This document shows positions 9,341 through 17,791 of a stretch of 64,000 nucleotides of DNA, one piece after another (within the stretch, counting starts at the first letter, position 1; the number at the start of each line of letters is the position of its first letter). The stretch is from Actinomycetes bacterium (lineage in GTDB: Bacteria; Actinomycetota; Acidimicrobiia; Acidimicrobiales; Bog-793): positions 62,001-126,000 of the forward strand of contig JAJZBI010000008.1 of NCBI GenBank assembly GCA_021798985.1, given 5' to 3'. Position numbers and translations under genes: made by a program. Under the pieces are notes generated by a model. That model had not been told where the DNA came from and ran no database searches. It was given only the letters and a program-made list of their open reading frames with translations.

Positions 9341-10218
9341 CAAAAGATCCTCGGGTCGGTGATGGTGCCGCTGGCAACCAGGTAGATGTACAGGTCGGAG
9401 ACGATGATCGAGAACAGCGAGCACCAGGCGAAGAGCTGGTGGTGCTCGTTGAGGTGCGTGAGCACGTTCTTCCAGAGCCAGTAGCGGCCCTTGTGCTTGG
9501 AGAAGTGCTTGAGGCCCCCACCGCACAGGTGCCGGCAGGCGTGGCATCCGAGCGTGTAGGCCCAGATGAACACGGCGTTGATGACGAGGATGATCGTGCC
9601 GACCCCGAGGCCGATGCCGTTGGCAAAGCGGAAGGCGGCGATCGCGTCCCAGGTCAAGATGCCGGCGAAGATCACCGCGAAGTACCACGTGTAGCGGTGG
9701 ATGTTCTGCAAGATGAGCGGGAAGCGGGTCTCGCCGCTGTAGCGCTTGCGCAGGCCCTGGCCCTCGGCGGTCGAGCCGGCGTCGGGCACCGCGCAGGCGG
9801 GCGGCGACAGCCAGAAGGAGCGGTAGTAGGCCTTGCGGTAGTAGTAGCAGGTGGTTCGGAAGGCGCCCGGGAAGGCGAGGATCAGCCAGGCGGGCGAGAT
9901 GCGCCACCAGCTCCAGCCACCCCAGACGTACCCGGCGGTGGTGCAGCTGTGGGTGAGGCAGGGGGAGTAGAGCGGTGAGAGGTAGTCCCGACCGTACGCG
10001 CCGGCGTAGAAGTCGCCGTTGCGCAGCGCCGCCCAGATCGAATAGGCAATGAAGCCCAACAGCCCGAGCGCGGTGAGCGCCGGCTGGAGCCACCAGGTGT
10101 CCCTGCGCAGGATCTTGCGGAGCGGTGGGCCGCCTCTCACGCCTCCGATGCGGACCGGAATCGGCGCAATCCCGCCATTGGGATTCGGCGCGCCTGGCGT
10201 CTCCTGGACCACCGTCAC
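9340..10218 (-). CDS. sdhC: Succinate dehydrogenase membrane anchor, single-polypeptide type
   Basis: A 292-residue polytopic protein that anchors SdhAB. It has about five hydrophobic helices (for example 48-66, 105-125, 185-205, 210-232 and 265-285). Cysteines cluster in SPCLTHSC and CHACRHLCGG, and histidines in NIHRYTWYF and HLNEHHQLFAW could bind heme. This resembles the fused anchor of the mycobacterial Sdh1 type rather than separate SdhC and SdhD. The start is GTG 10218 after AAGGAGA. It is the first gene of the operon and is divergent from the MoxR gene across 190 bases, which should contain both promoters. The ligand assignment is inference. Confidence 0.85.
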   Translation of the reverse strand: MTVVQETPGAPNPNGGIAPIPVRIGGVRGGPPLRKILRRDTWWLQPALTALGLLGFIAYSIWAALRNGDFYAGAYGRDYLSPLYSPCLTHSCTTAGYVWGGWSWWRISPAWLILAFPGAFRTTCYYYRKAYYRSFWLSPPACAVPDAGSTAEGQGLRKRYSGETRFPLILQNIHRYTWYFAVIFAGILTWDAIAAFRFANGIGLGVGTIILVINAVFIWAYTLGCHACRHLCGGGLKHFSKHKGRYWLWKNVLTHLNEHHQLFAWCSLFSIIVSDLYIYLVASGTITDPRIF

Positions 10219-10408
10219 CGTGCTCTCCTTGCCGTGATGGACTTCACGTGCCGGCGTGCCTCGCCGGGCGCGGCCGCGCCCCCACCGGCGCGCGGTCCGG
10301 TTGGCCCGTTACCACGCGTGGACGGGGGAGCGACGTCGCACATCCTCGCGCCGCCACGCCGTTCTCTGCGAAAACGGCCGCGCAAGCCCCCTCGGTAGGC
10401 TCGGCCCC

Positions 10409-11860
10409 ATGGCCGCTCGCCCCACCCCGCACAACCCCGCCGCCCCGGCCTCGCCGCCGCCGGCGGCTTCCACGCTCGGCGAGCTCGTAGCCCTCGGCTA
10501 CCAGCCGACGCCGGTGCGCGAGGAGCTGCGGCGCAACGTCATCGCCCGCCTGTCGGCCAATCGGCCGATCGTCGAGGGGGTGCTCGGCTTCGAGGACACC
10601 GTGGTGCCCCAGCTCGAGCACGCCCTGCTGGCGGGCCACGACGTGATCCTGCTCGGCGAGCGTGGCCAGGCGAAGTCGCGCATCGTCCGCTCGCTCGTCG
10701 CGCTGTTGGACGAGTGGCTGCCGGTCGTCGCCGGCTCGGAGATCAACGACGATCCCTTCGCCCCGGTCTCTCGCGCCGCTCGAGACCTCGTTGGCGCCAA
10801 GGGCGATGAGACGCCGATCAGCTGGGTGCACCGCAGCGACCGCTACGGCGAGAAGCTCGCCACGCCGGACACCTCGATTGCCGACCTCATCGGCGAGGTC
10901 GACCCGATCAAGGTGGCCGAGGGCCGCTACCTGTCCGACGAGCTGACGATCCACTACGGGCTGGTGCCTCGCACCAACCGCGGGATATTCGCGATCAACG
11001 AGTTGCCGGACCTCGCGGAGCGGATCCAGGTCGGCCTGTTGAACGTGCTCGAAGAGCGCGACATCCAGATCCGCGGGCATCGCGTCCGCCTGCCCCTCGA
11101 CGTCATGCTGGTCGCCACCGCCAACCCCGACGACTACACGAGCCGCGGCCGGATCATCACGCCCTTAAAGGACCGCTTCGGCGCCCAGATCCGCACGCAC
11201 TACCCCCGCGACGTGGCGACCGAGGTCGACATCGTCGCCCAAGAGGCCCGTCCGGTCACCTCGCCGGACGTCGAGGTCGTGCTGCCGGCGTTCATGTCCG
11301 AGCTCATCGCCCGCATCAGCCAGGCAGCGCGTCACAGCGCCCGGGTCTCCCAGCGCTCGGGCGTCTCGGTGCGCCTCTCGGTTGCCAACCACGAGACGCT
11401 GACGGCCGCCGCGCTGCGGCGCGCCCTGCGGCTCGGTGAGCGCGATGCGGCCCCCCGCGTCAGCGACCTTGCCGCGCTCGAGTCCTCCACCCTCGGCAAG
11501 GTCGAGGTCGAGGCGCTCGAGGAGGGCGAGGATCTCGAGGTGCTCAGCGAGCTCATCGACAAGGCGGTGCGGGACACCTTCCGTGACCACGTGCCCCAAG
11601 AGCGCCTCGCCGAGGTCGTCGGGCGCTTTGGCGAGGGCGAGAGCATCGAGACCGGGGCCGGGGTGGCCTCGGCCGACTACGTGGCCTTTGTCGCCGGCTG
11701 CCCGCCGCTCGCCGGGGTGGTGGAGCGCCTCGTCGGCGCCGAGGCGCCCCCCTCGGCGGTGGCGAGCGCCGTCGAGCTCGTCCTCGAGGGCTTGCACCTA
11801 TCGCGCCGGCTGAACAAGAGCGAGAGCGACGCCGGCCTGTCGACCTACGCCCGCCGTTGA
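10409..11860 (+). CDS. MoxR-type AAA+ ATPase
   Basis: AAA+ ATPase related to MoxR and magnesium-chelatase subunits, which act as chaperones that remodel partners through a VWA-domain protein. The Walker A variant is GERGQAKS (about residue 75), Walker B is in GIFAINELPDL, and sensor 1 is in LVATANPDDY. The C-terminal 200 residues are helical and acidic. The start ATG 10409 is the first giving a complete domain; the 483-residue length is longer than classic MoxR. The next gene begins inside its stop codon (TTGA), so the two subunits are translated together. Confidence 0.88.
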   Translation: MAARPTPHNPAAPASPPPAASTLGELVALGYQPTPVREELRRNVIARLSANRPIVEGVLGFEDTVVPQLEHALLAGHDVILLGERGQAKSRIVRSLVALLDEWLPVVAGSEINDDPFAPVSRAARDLVGAKGDETPISWVHRSDRYGEKLATPDTSIADLIGEVDPIKVAEGRYLSDELTIHYGLVPRTNRGIFAINELPDLAERIQVGLLNVLEERDIQIRGHRVRLPLDVMLVATANPDDYTSRGRIITPLKDRFGAQIRTHYPRDVATEVDIVAQEARPVTSPDVEVVLPAFMSELIARISQAARHSARVSQRSGVSVRLSVANHETLTAAALRRALRLGERDAAPRVSDLAALESSTLGKVEVEALEEGEDLEVLSELIDKAVRDTFRDHVPQERLAEVVGRFGEGESIETGAGVASADYVAFVAGCPPLAGVVERLVGAEAPPSAVASAVELVLEGLHLSRRLNKSESDAGLSTYARR

Positions 11861-13899
11861 GCGGCTACCTCGCCCGCTCGCGCTGGCGCTACAGCCGCTG
11901 GGACGGGACCCAGCAGCTCCGGCCCATCGACGGCGCCGACGTCCTCGACCAGATCGCCGACGACCTGCTCTACCACGGCGACCTCGATGCCGCGCTGCGC
12001 CGGCTGATGCACGAGGGCTGGGACGACGCCGAGGGACGGCACATCGCCGGCCTGCGCGAGCTCCTCGAGCAGGTCCGCGACCGGCGCCGCGAGCTCGCCC
12101 GCTCGGACCTGTCCGGCCTCGGTGACGACATCGTGCGCGGGCTCGACGAGGTGCTCGCCGCCGAGCGGCGTGCCATCGACGAGGACGCGATCCGCCGCGC
12201 CGCCGCCGCGCGCCGGAGCGAAGAGGAGGAGGCGGCGCATCGCCAGGCGCTCGAGCGCCACAGCGAGCTCGACCTGCTGCCTGACGACCTTGCCGGAAAG
12301 ATCGCCGCGCTGCGCCAGCACGACTTCGTCTCGCTCGCGGCGGCCGAGCGCTTCGCCCAGCTCACGGAGCGCCTGCGCCACGACCTCGCCCAGCTGCAGC
12401 TCGACCGCTCGGCGGCGGCGCTCGCCGCCGCCGGCCCAGAGGAGCGAGAACACCTGCGTGCCGGCCTCGCGGCGCTCAACCAGATGCTCGCCCAGCGCGC
12501 CGGCGGTGAGCCGATGGACCCAAGCTTCGAGCAGTTCATGGAGCGCTTCGGTGACCTGTTCCCCGGCGCCGCGAGCCTCGACGATCTGCTCGAGCAGCTC
12601 GCCGAGCGCATGGCGGCGGCCTCGGCGCTGCTCGCTTCGCTCGATGCGGACCAACGCGCCCAGCTCGAGGCGCTGAGCGCGGAGCTGCTCGGGGACCTCG
12701 ACCTCGCCTGGCAGCTCGACCAGCTCGGACAGCACCTGCGCCAGCTCGCGCCCGAGCTCGGCTGGGACCAGCGTTACGACGTCGGCGGGGACGGGCCGCC
12801 CGTCGGCCTCGGAGAGGCGGGAGAGCTGTTCTCCGCATTGTCGCGCCTGTCGCGCCTCGAGCAGCTGTTCTCCTCGGCGTCCTCGCCGGCTGTGCTCGGC
12901 GAGGCCGATCCGGGCGAGCTCGGCGAGCTGCTCGGAGCCGACGCGGCGCGCTCGCTCGACGCGCTCGCCGAGCTGACGCGTCGCTTGGAGCAGGCGGGGC
13001 TCGTCTCCCGCCGGGAGGGGCGGCTGCGCCTCACGCCGCGGGGGCTGCGCCAGCTCGGGGCGCGCGCCCTCGACGAGCTGTTCGCCCGGCTCAGTCGCGA
13101 CCGTCTCGGCGACCACGCTATGGCGACGGCGGGGATCGGTCACGATCCCGAAGGCGCCACCAAGGCCTATGAGTACGGGGACCCCTTCCGCCTCGAGGTC
13201 AACGAGACGATCCGCAACGCCATCCGCCGTCAGGCGGGGGCCGGCATCGTCGGCCCGCCGATCCGCCTTGCACCCGATGACTTCGCGATCGAGCGCGCCG
13301 AGCAGGTCACCTCGGCCGCCACGGTCGTCGCCGTCGATTTGTCGCTGTCGATGCCGATGCGGGACAACTTCCTCGCCGCGAAGAAGGTGGCGATGGCGCT
13401 CCAGGCGCTCATCGCGTCGCGCTATCCCCGCGACTACCTCGGCCTGATCGGCTTCTCGGCGACCGCCCGCGAGATCAGCCCCGCCGAGCTGCCCGAGGTC
13501 TCCTGGGACTTCGCCTACGGCACCAACCTCCAGCACACCTTGGCGCTCGCGCGCCGGATGCTCGTGCACCGTCCGGGGTCCAAGCAGGTCGTGCTGATCA
13601 CCGACGGCGAGCCCACCGCCCACGTGCTCGAGGACGGCGAGATCTTCTTCCACTACCCGCCGGTCCCCGAGACGCTACGGGCGACGCTGCGAGAGGTGCA
13701 GCGCTGCAGCGCCGAGCACATCACCATCAATACCTTCGCTCTCGACGCGACGGGCTCGTTGCGCGCCTTCGTCGAGGAGATGACGCGGCGCAACCGTGGC
13801 CGGGCGTTCTTTGCGACCCCCGAGACGCTTGGCGACTACGTCTTGATGGACTTCGTGGCGCACCGCGGCGGGATGCGCCGGCTGGCCCGCGGCGCCTGA
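11857..13899 (+). CDS. VWA-domain partner of the MoxR ATPase
   Basis: A 680-residue protein with a long charged helical N-terminal part (Leu/Glu/Arg-rich, about residues 20-430) and a C-terminal von Willebrand factor A domain. The MIDAS metal site is visible as DLSLSM with a later LITDGEP. The TTG start overlaps the ATPase stop. MoxR-VWA pairs act together in maturation or metal insertion of other proteins; the client here is unknown. A Gln-Ala/Glu-Leu repeat character suggests long helical bundles rather than enzyme folds. Confidence 0.85.
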   Translation: MSGYLARSRWRYSRWDGTQQLRPIDGADVLDQIADDLLYHGDLDAALRRLMHEGWDDAEGRHIAGLRELLEQVRDRRRELARSDLSGLGDDIVRGLDEVLAAERRAIDEDAIRRAAAARRSEEEEAAHRQALERHSELDLLPDDLAGKIAALRQHDFVSLAAAERFAQLTERLRHDLAQLQLDRSAAALAAAGPEEREHLRAGLAALNQMLAQRAGGEPMDPSFEQFMERFGDLFPGAASLDDLLEQLAERMAAASALLASLDADQRAQLEALSAELLGDLDLAWQLDQLGQHLRQLAPELGWDQRYDVGGDGPPVGLGEAGELFSALSRLSRLEQLFSSASSPAVLGEADPGELGELLGADAARSLDALAELTRRLEQAGLVSRREGRLRLTPRGLRQLGARALDELFARLSRDRLGDHAMATAGIGHDPEGATKAYEYGDPFRLEVNETIRNAIRRQAGAGIVGPPIRLAPDDFAIERAEQVTSAATVVAVDLSLSMPMRDNFLAAKKVAMALQALIASRYPRDYLGLIGFSATAREISPAELPEVSWDFAYGTNLQHTLALARRMLVHRPGSKQVVLITDGEPTAHVLEDGEIFFHYPPVPETLRATLREVQRCSAEHITINTFALDATGSLRAFVEEMTRRNRGRAFFATPETLGDYVLMDFVAHRGGMRRLARGA

Positions 13900-13934
13900 A
13901 AGACCCCCCTTGCGCCACGGCGCATCGGCGTCCA

Positions 13935-13968
13935 TGATGACATCGTTGTAATTCCAATGATGTCATCA
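13935..13968. promoter_or_regulatory. 34-bp palindrome upstream of whiB
   Basis: Two 14-base arms, TGATGACATCGTTG at 13935-13948 and CAATGATGTCATCA at 13955-13968, are inverted repeats with one mismatch around a 6-base spacer. The element ends 24 bases before the WhiB start codon and is much more AT-rich than its surroundings, so an operator overlapping the promoter is likely. The protein that binds is not known. Confidence 0.7.
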
Positions 13969-13992
13969 GCGCGCACGAGAGGGGAGGAGCCC

Positions 13993-14286
13993 ATGGAAAT
14001 CGCGGCGCTCCTAGGGCAGACGCTCGGCGGAGCCGAGCGCAGCTGGCAGTCTCGGGCGAACTGCATGGGTGTGGATCCCGAGCTCTTCTTCCCCGAGCGG
14101 GGCTCGTCGACCCGGGAGGCCAAAGAGGTCTGCCGGGGCTGCGTCGTGCAGATGGACTGCCTTGAGTTCGCCATCGCCAACGGCGAGAAGTTCGGCATCT
14201 GGGGCGGCATGAGCGAGCGGGAGCGCCGGCGCGTGCGCCGCGCCCGCCTGCTGCCCAAGCAGCCCGGGCGCGCCGCCGCGTCCTAG
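13993..14286 (+). CDS. WhiB-family iron-sulfur transcriptional regulator
   Basis: A 97-residue WhiB protein. Four cysteines that hold the 4Fe-4S cluster are at 24, 47, 50 and 56 in the family spacing (C then CxxC then C). GIWGG at 68-72 is the conserved turn that contacts the principal sigma factor, followed by a basic DNA-binding tail rich in Arg and Lys. GAGGGGAGGAG precedes ATG 13993. WhiB proteins are confined to actinobacteria and some of their phages. The palindrome just upstream suggests strict control of this copy. Confidence 0.93.
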   Translation: MEIAALLGQTLGGAERSWQSRANCMGVDPELFFPERGSSTREAKEVCRGCVVQMDCLEFAIANGEKFGIWGGMSERERRRVRRARLLPKQPGRAAAS

Positions 14287-14316
14287 CGGTCCGCAGCCAG
14301 GCGGTGATTGCCTGGC

Positions 14317-15201
14317 TCAGGGCGTCGTGACGCGGCCTCGGCCTGAGCCATCCCGATCGGCGAGGCGCGCCTCGATCGTGCGCTCGGTGGCGAGATCGAG
14401 GCGCGCCCAATCGCGTTGCGGGATCGCCTCGAGCAGCGAGCGCGCGAGCAGGCCGACGAGTTCGGTCGCGACGATGCGGACGCCTGCTCGCTCGGCCAGG
14501 TCGGTGAGGCGGGCGAAAGCCTCCCGCGGGCCGACGGCCCATGGGGCCACGAGGTTGCAGGAGACCTGGGCGCCCGCCGCCACGGCGAAGCCGAGCGCCC
14601 GGATCTCGGGCGAGCGCAGCTGCGCGGCGAGGCGCCGAGTGAGGGCGAGGTCGCGCGTCGAGAGCACGAGGTTGTAGGCGACGAGCGCGCGGCGCGCGCC
14701 GGCGCAGATCGCCCCGGCGCGGGGATGGGGCTGCGCCGGCCCGGCATCGGGCTCGAGGTCGCCAAAGGCCCGCTGGCGGAGGTCCACCAGGCTCCGTTCC
14801 CCGTGCTCGAGCGGTCCGTAGCGAAAGCAGGGCACGGCGAGGTCCTTGGCCACCCAGGAGCAAAAGCGGTCGCGGGCGGCACAGGCAGCGCCGAGCTCGG
14901 CGCGGGCGAGCTCGGCGGGAAGGGCGCCGGGTAGCAGGGGGACGAAGGGAACGACGTCAACGCTGCCGAGTCGGGGGTGCACGCCGGCGTGCGCCCTGAC
15001 GTCGATCGCGGCGACCGCCGCTTCGGTGACGGCCCGCGCGGCCGCCTCGCAGACGGCGTCGTCTCCCGCCAGCGTCAGCACGGCGCGGTGGTGGTCCGGG
15101 TCGCGGTGCACGTCGATCAGCGCCGCGCCAGCGCGCGCCGCCAAGTGGTCGAGGAGCGCGGCGTCGCGGCCCTCGCTGACGTTCAGGACACAGCTGAGCA
15201 C
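14317..15201 (-). CDS. Formiminotransferase N-terminal-domain protein
   Basis: A 294-residue protein resembling the formiminotransferase half of FtcD, which moves a formimino group from formiminoglutamate to tetrahydrofolate. Family motifs are VLNVSEGRD at the N-terminus, DPDHHRAVLTLAG, and HAGVHPRLGSVDVVPFVPL, which carries the catalytic His region. There is no cyclodeaminase part, as in many bacterial stand-alone versions. Its true substrate may differ because no histidine-degradation genes are nearby. It reads away from and between two whiB genes. The ATG start at 15201 fits the family N-terminus. Confidence 0.85.
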   Translation of the reverse strand: MLSCVLNVSEGRDAALLDHLAARAGAALIDVHRDPDHHRAVLTLAGDDAVCEAAARAVTEAAVAAIDVRAHAGVHPRLGSVDVVPFVPLLPGALPAELARAELGAACAARDRFCSWVAKDLAVPCFRYGPLEHGERSLVDLRQRAFGDLEPDAGPAQPHPRAGAICAGARRALVAYNLVLSTRDLALTRRLAAQLRSPEIRALGFAVAAGAQVSCNLVAPWAVGPREAFARLTDLAERAGVRIVATELVGLLARSLLEAIPQRDWARLDLATERTIEARLADRDGSGRGRVTTP

Positions 15202-15228
15202 GTCACCAAGATGGGGGTGCTGCGCGGT

Positions 15229-15474
15229 TCAGCGCACCGCCCGCAAGACGAGGTGACGGCGCTGACGGGCGAGGCGGCGCCGCTCGCGCTCAGACGTCCC
15301 GCCCCACACCCCGTGATCGATGTGGTTCTCCATCGCGTACTCGAGGCACGGTGCCTTCACCGGGCAGTCGGCACAGATGCGACGCGCCACGTCGACGCCG
15401 ACCCCGTCGCTCGGAAAGAACGTCTCGGGCGGAAGGTCCCGGCACTTGCCCTGCGCCATCCACTCGGTGTCCAT
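15229..15474 (-). CDS. Second WhiB-family regulator
   Basis: An 81-residue WhiB protein with cluster cysteines at 11, 34, 37 and 43, GVWGG at 55-59 and an Arg-rich C-terminal tail. It has only ten residues before the first cysteine, so it is a short-form WhiB. The start ATG 15474 places the first cysteine as the family expects; GTG 15477 directly upstream is an alternative. It is divergent from the small gene at 15796. Confidence 0.92.
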   Translation of the reverse strand: MDTEWMAQGKCRDLPPETFFPSDGVGVDVARRICADCPVKAPCLEYAMENHIDHGVWGGTSERERRRLARQRRHLVLRAVR

Positions 15475-15795
15475 CACATTCCCCATTCTGCCCGACCGCC
15501 ACGCGAAGCGTGCGGCAAGACATGACGAGCGGACTCCCGGTGGCCAGCGGCGTAGCCCCCCCACGCCGCCGCCACCGGGGTCCTGCCCTATTACGAATAC
15601 GTTACACCGGTTCGCCTCGGCCCGACAAGACGTTCTTCGCCTGTCGCTGCCCGGATGGGGCACGGCCCTTGCTGGCAGCATGCCGGGCGTTGCTGGGAGC
15701 TTGCTGTGACGTCGCGTTCCAGGGTGCCGGCATGTGCTCGGTAGGATCGAGGCGGCGCAACACGGCGCAGCGAGTTCGACCAGCGGAGTCCGCCG
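15475..15795. other. Divergent intergenic region
   Basis: 321 bases between the second whiB and a small hypothetical gene. It includes an AT-richer patch around 15590-15605 (CTATTACGAATACG) that could be a promoter for either side. No convincing gene is present. Confidence 0.4.
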
Positions 15796-16086
15796 ATGAC
15801 GATGACCAACCCAGAGGAGCACACCGAGCCACCCCGCGGCCATGTCCGCGTCGTGTACCTCGGGCCGGTCGCGCCCCACTGGGAGGTCGAGTCCGAGTTC
15901 GGGGAGCGCCCGGTCATCGAGGCCTTCCGCGAGCGGGCGCTCGCCCGGCTGGTCCTCTTGCCCCCCCACGACCCGCAGTTCCGCCGCAACCGCGAGCGGG
16001 TCGTGCGCGACGCCGAACGCGAGAACTTGATCTTGGAGTGGGACCTCGGCCTGCCCGAGGAGGAGACGGCCTCCGCCCCGGCCTAG
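15796..16086 (+). CDS. Small acidic hypothetical protein
   Basis: A 96-residue protein that I do not recognise. It has a hydrophobic strand (HVRVVYLGPVAP) followed by charged helices rich in Glu and Arg, with no cysteine and no membrane segment. AGCGGAG lies before ATG 15796. Its stop overlaps the stop of the convergent Zincin_2-like gene by four bases. Codon use looks like its chromosomal neighbours, so I take it as real. Confidence 0.6.
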   Translation: MTMTNPEEHTEPPRGHVRVVYLGPVAPHWEVESEFGERPVIEAFRERALARLVLLPPHDPQFRRNRERVVRDAERENLILEWDLGLPEEETASAPA

Positions 16087-17312
16087 CGGTCCTTTTGGGC
16101 GGGAAGGTTGACCCGCTCGATCCAAAGCCCCGGGGCGTCGACCTCGGCGGGGGTGGGCAGGTTGGCCTCGACCACCCACAGCTTGGCGAGCTCCACCTCG
16201 CCGCCGCGCTCGAGCACGCCGCGGACGAAGGCCTCCCCGCGATCGACCTGGTCGACGTCGAGCGCCAGGCCGAAGAGCGCCTCGGCGGCGCGGGCCTCGC
16301 TCGTGCGCTCGACGCGGCGCCGGCGCATGGCCTCGCGGACCGCCGAGCGGCCGGCAATCGCCTTGCCGGCGACGGAGTCGGTCACCCACTCGACGTAGCC
16401 GCCGAGGACGGCGCTCAGGGCGTCGAGCTCTGCCTTGATACGCCGCAGCTCGGGGGAGTCGTTCACCTCGGCGAGCGCCGAGGGGTCGCCGAGCAGGCGC
16501 GTGAGGTCGCCGAGGTCAGACAGCTCGCCGCCCGCCGCCTCGCTCAAGCGCTGCTCGAGCGCCTGGGGGTCCGGCCGGAAGCCGGCAGCGTGCGCGACGA
16601 GCAGGCGGGCGAGGCGCTCGGCGACGTGTGGGCGCGACATCACGGCGTGCGTGGCCACGTCGCGCACCGCCAGCCACAACGTGGCGTCGTCGCCCTGCAG
16701 GCTCCAGGACTCGACGAACTCGGCAACGTTGCCGGGCACGACCACGAGCTCGGCGCTGTCGCGCCAGGGCAGCGGCAGCTCGTACTGGCCGAGCGTCTGG
16801 CGGGCGAGGTGGCCGACGACCGAACCGACCTGCATCGCGATCATCGCCGGCGCCATCGCGCTCGCCCACTGGGCGAGCAGCGCGGACAGGTCCTGGTCGC
16901 TCCCGCCCGACAAGGAGGCGCCGAGCGCGCTCGCCAGCTCGGCGCCCGTCGCCGGCTGGCCGGGGTTGAGGGCGCGGGCGATGTCGAGGATGAGCCAGCG
17001 CCACGACTCGAGCGCGCGCCGCGCCCATTCGGTGCGGTTGACGGCGACGACACCGATGCTCCGCCCGCTCGGGTTGACGCTCATGCCGATGACGGCGGCG
17101 ACCTGCAGCTCGGCGATGCGCACGTACTCCTCGAAGCGCATGCGGGCCATTGGGTCGACGTTCGGCTCAGAGGCTCCCTCGCTCGCCACGCTCTGGGCGA
17201 GCTGGAGCGCGAGGTCCCACTGGATCGGGCTGTCGGTGCGCAGCATCTTCAAGAGATCGCCGAGCATGTTTGGGAAGAAGCCGCCCATGCCCTCGGGGAC
17301 GTCAGGGCTCAT
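16083..17312 (-). CDS. Zincin_2-family protein lacking the HExxH motif
   Basis: A 409-residue relative of the actinobacterial zinc-metallopeptidase-like family often annotated as coenzyme F420 biosynthesis-associated. The order of conserved blocks (N-terminal helical FEEYVRIAELQ, NRTEWA, PGNVAEFVESW, LWLAV) is kept. Where family members have LWLALHExxH, this one reads LWLAVRDVATH, residues 212-222, so the first zinc His is Arg, the catalytic Glu is Asp and the second His is Thr or shifted by one. Peptidase activity is therefore unlikely, and a scaffold role is possible. The assignment rests on flanking similarity judged by eye. Confidence 0.75.
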   Translation of the reverse strand: MSPDVPEGMGGFFPNMLGDLLKMLRTDSPIQWDLALQLAQSVASEGASEPNVDPMARMRFEEYVRIAELQVAAVIGMSVNPSGRSIGVVAVNRTEWARRALESWRWLILDIARALNPGQPATGAELASALGASLSGGSDQDLSALLAQWASAMAPAMIAMQVGSVVGHLARQTLGQYELPLPWRDSAELVVVPGNVAEFVESWSLQGDDATLWLAVRDVATHAVMSRPHVAERLARLLVAHAAGFRPDPQALEQRLSEAAGGELSDLGDLTRLLGDPSALAEVNDSPELRRIKAELDALSAVLGGYVEWVTDSVAGKAIAGRSAVREAMRRRRVERTSEARAAEALFGLALDVDQVDRGEAFVRGVLERGGEVELAKLWVVEANLPTPAEVDAPGLWIERVNLPAQKDR

Positions 17313-17370
17313 GTGGCGAATCTAGGCGAGCGGCGGGCAATCCGGTGCGCCGGGCCTAGTGTGGCGCGCC

Positions 17371-17781
17371 GTGGCGGAGTCCCTCTATGAGCGCCTCGGC
17401 GAGCGCCAGGCCATCTTCGAGATCGCGCACCGCTTCTACGCCAAGGTCGCGACCGACGCCGTGCTGCTGCCGCTGTACCCCGAACAAGACCTTGCGGGCG
17501 CTGAGGAGCGCCTCGCCCTGTTCTTGGTGCAGTACTGCGGCGGTCCCGAGGAGTACCAGCAACGCCGCGGGCACCCCAAGCTGCGCCTACGCCACTTCGA
17601 GTTCGCGATCGGCGAGGCCGAGCGAGCGGCGTGGATGTCCGCCATGACCCAGGCGGTCACGGAAACGGCGCCGCCGCCCGAGGCGGCCGCCGAGCTGATC
17701 GCCGCGCTGGCGCGAACCGCGGGCTTCCTCGTCAATCGTGGTGGGCTCAGCCTCGGCACCCGAGGGCTGCCCGGCGCCTGA
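17371..17781 (+). CDS. glbO: Group II truncated hemoglobin
   Basis: A small heme protein of the GlbO type that binds oxygen and related ligands in the cytoplasm. The sequence follows the family closely: LYERLGERQAIFEIAHRFYA, VLLPLYPEQDLAGAEERL, FLVQYCGGPEEYQQRRGHP and LRLRHFEFAIG, where His is the proximal heme ligand. From GTG 17371 it is 136 residues; GTG 17359 would add four residues. It is convergent with the HtrA-like gene. The C-terminus has a Gly-rich extension of about 15 residues. Confidence 0.92.
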   Translation: MAESLYERLGERQAIFEIAHRFYAKVATDAVLLPLYPEQDLAGAEERLALFLVQYCGGPEEYQQRRGHPKLRLRHFEFAIGEAERAAWMSAMTQAVTETAPPPEAAAELIAALARTAGFLVNRGGLSLGTRGLPGA

Positions 17782-17791
17782 GGTGGCGGCG

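Noticed and set aside
7655-9385. A plus-strand open frame opposite sdhA
   Set aside because: It is a shadow of a well-recognised gene with no start site or family motif.
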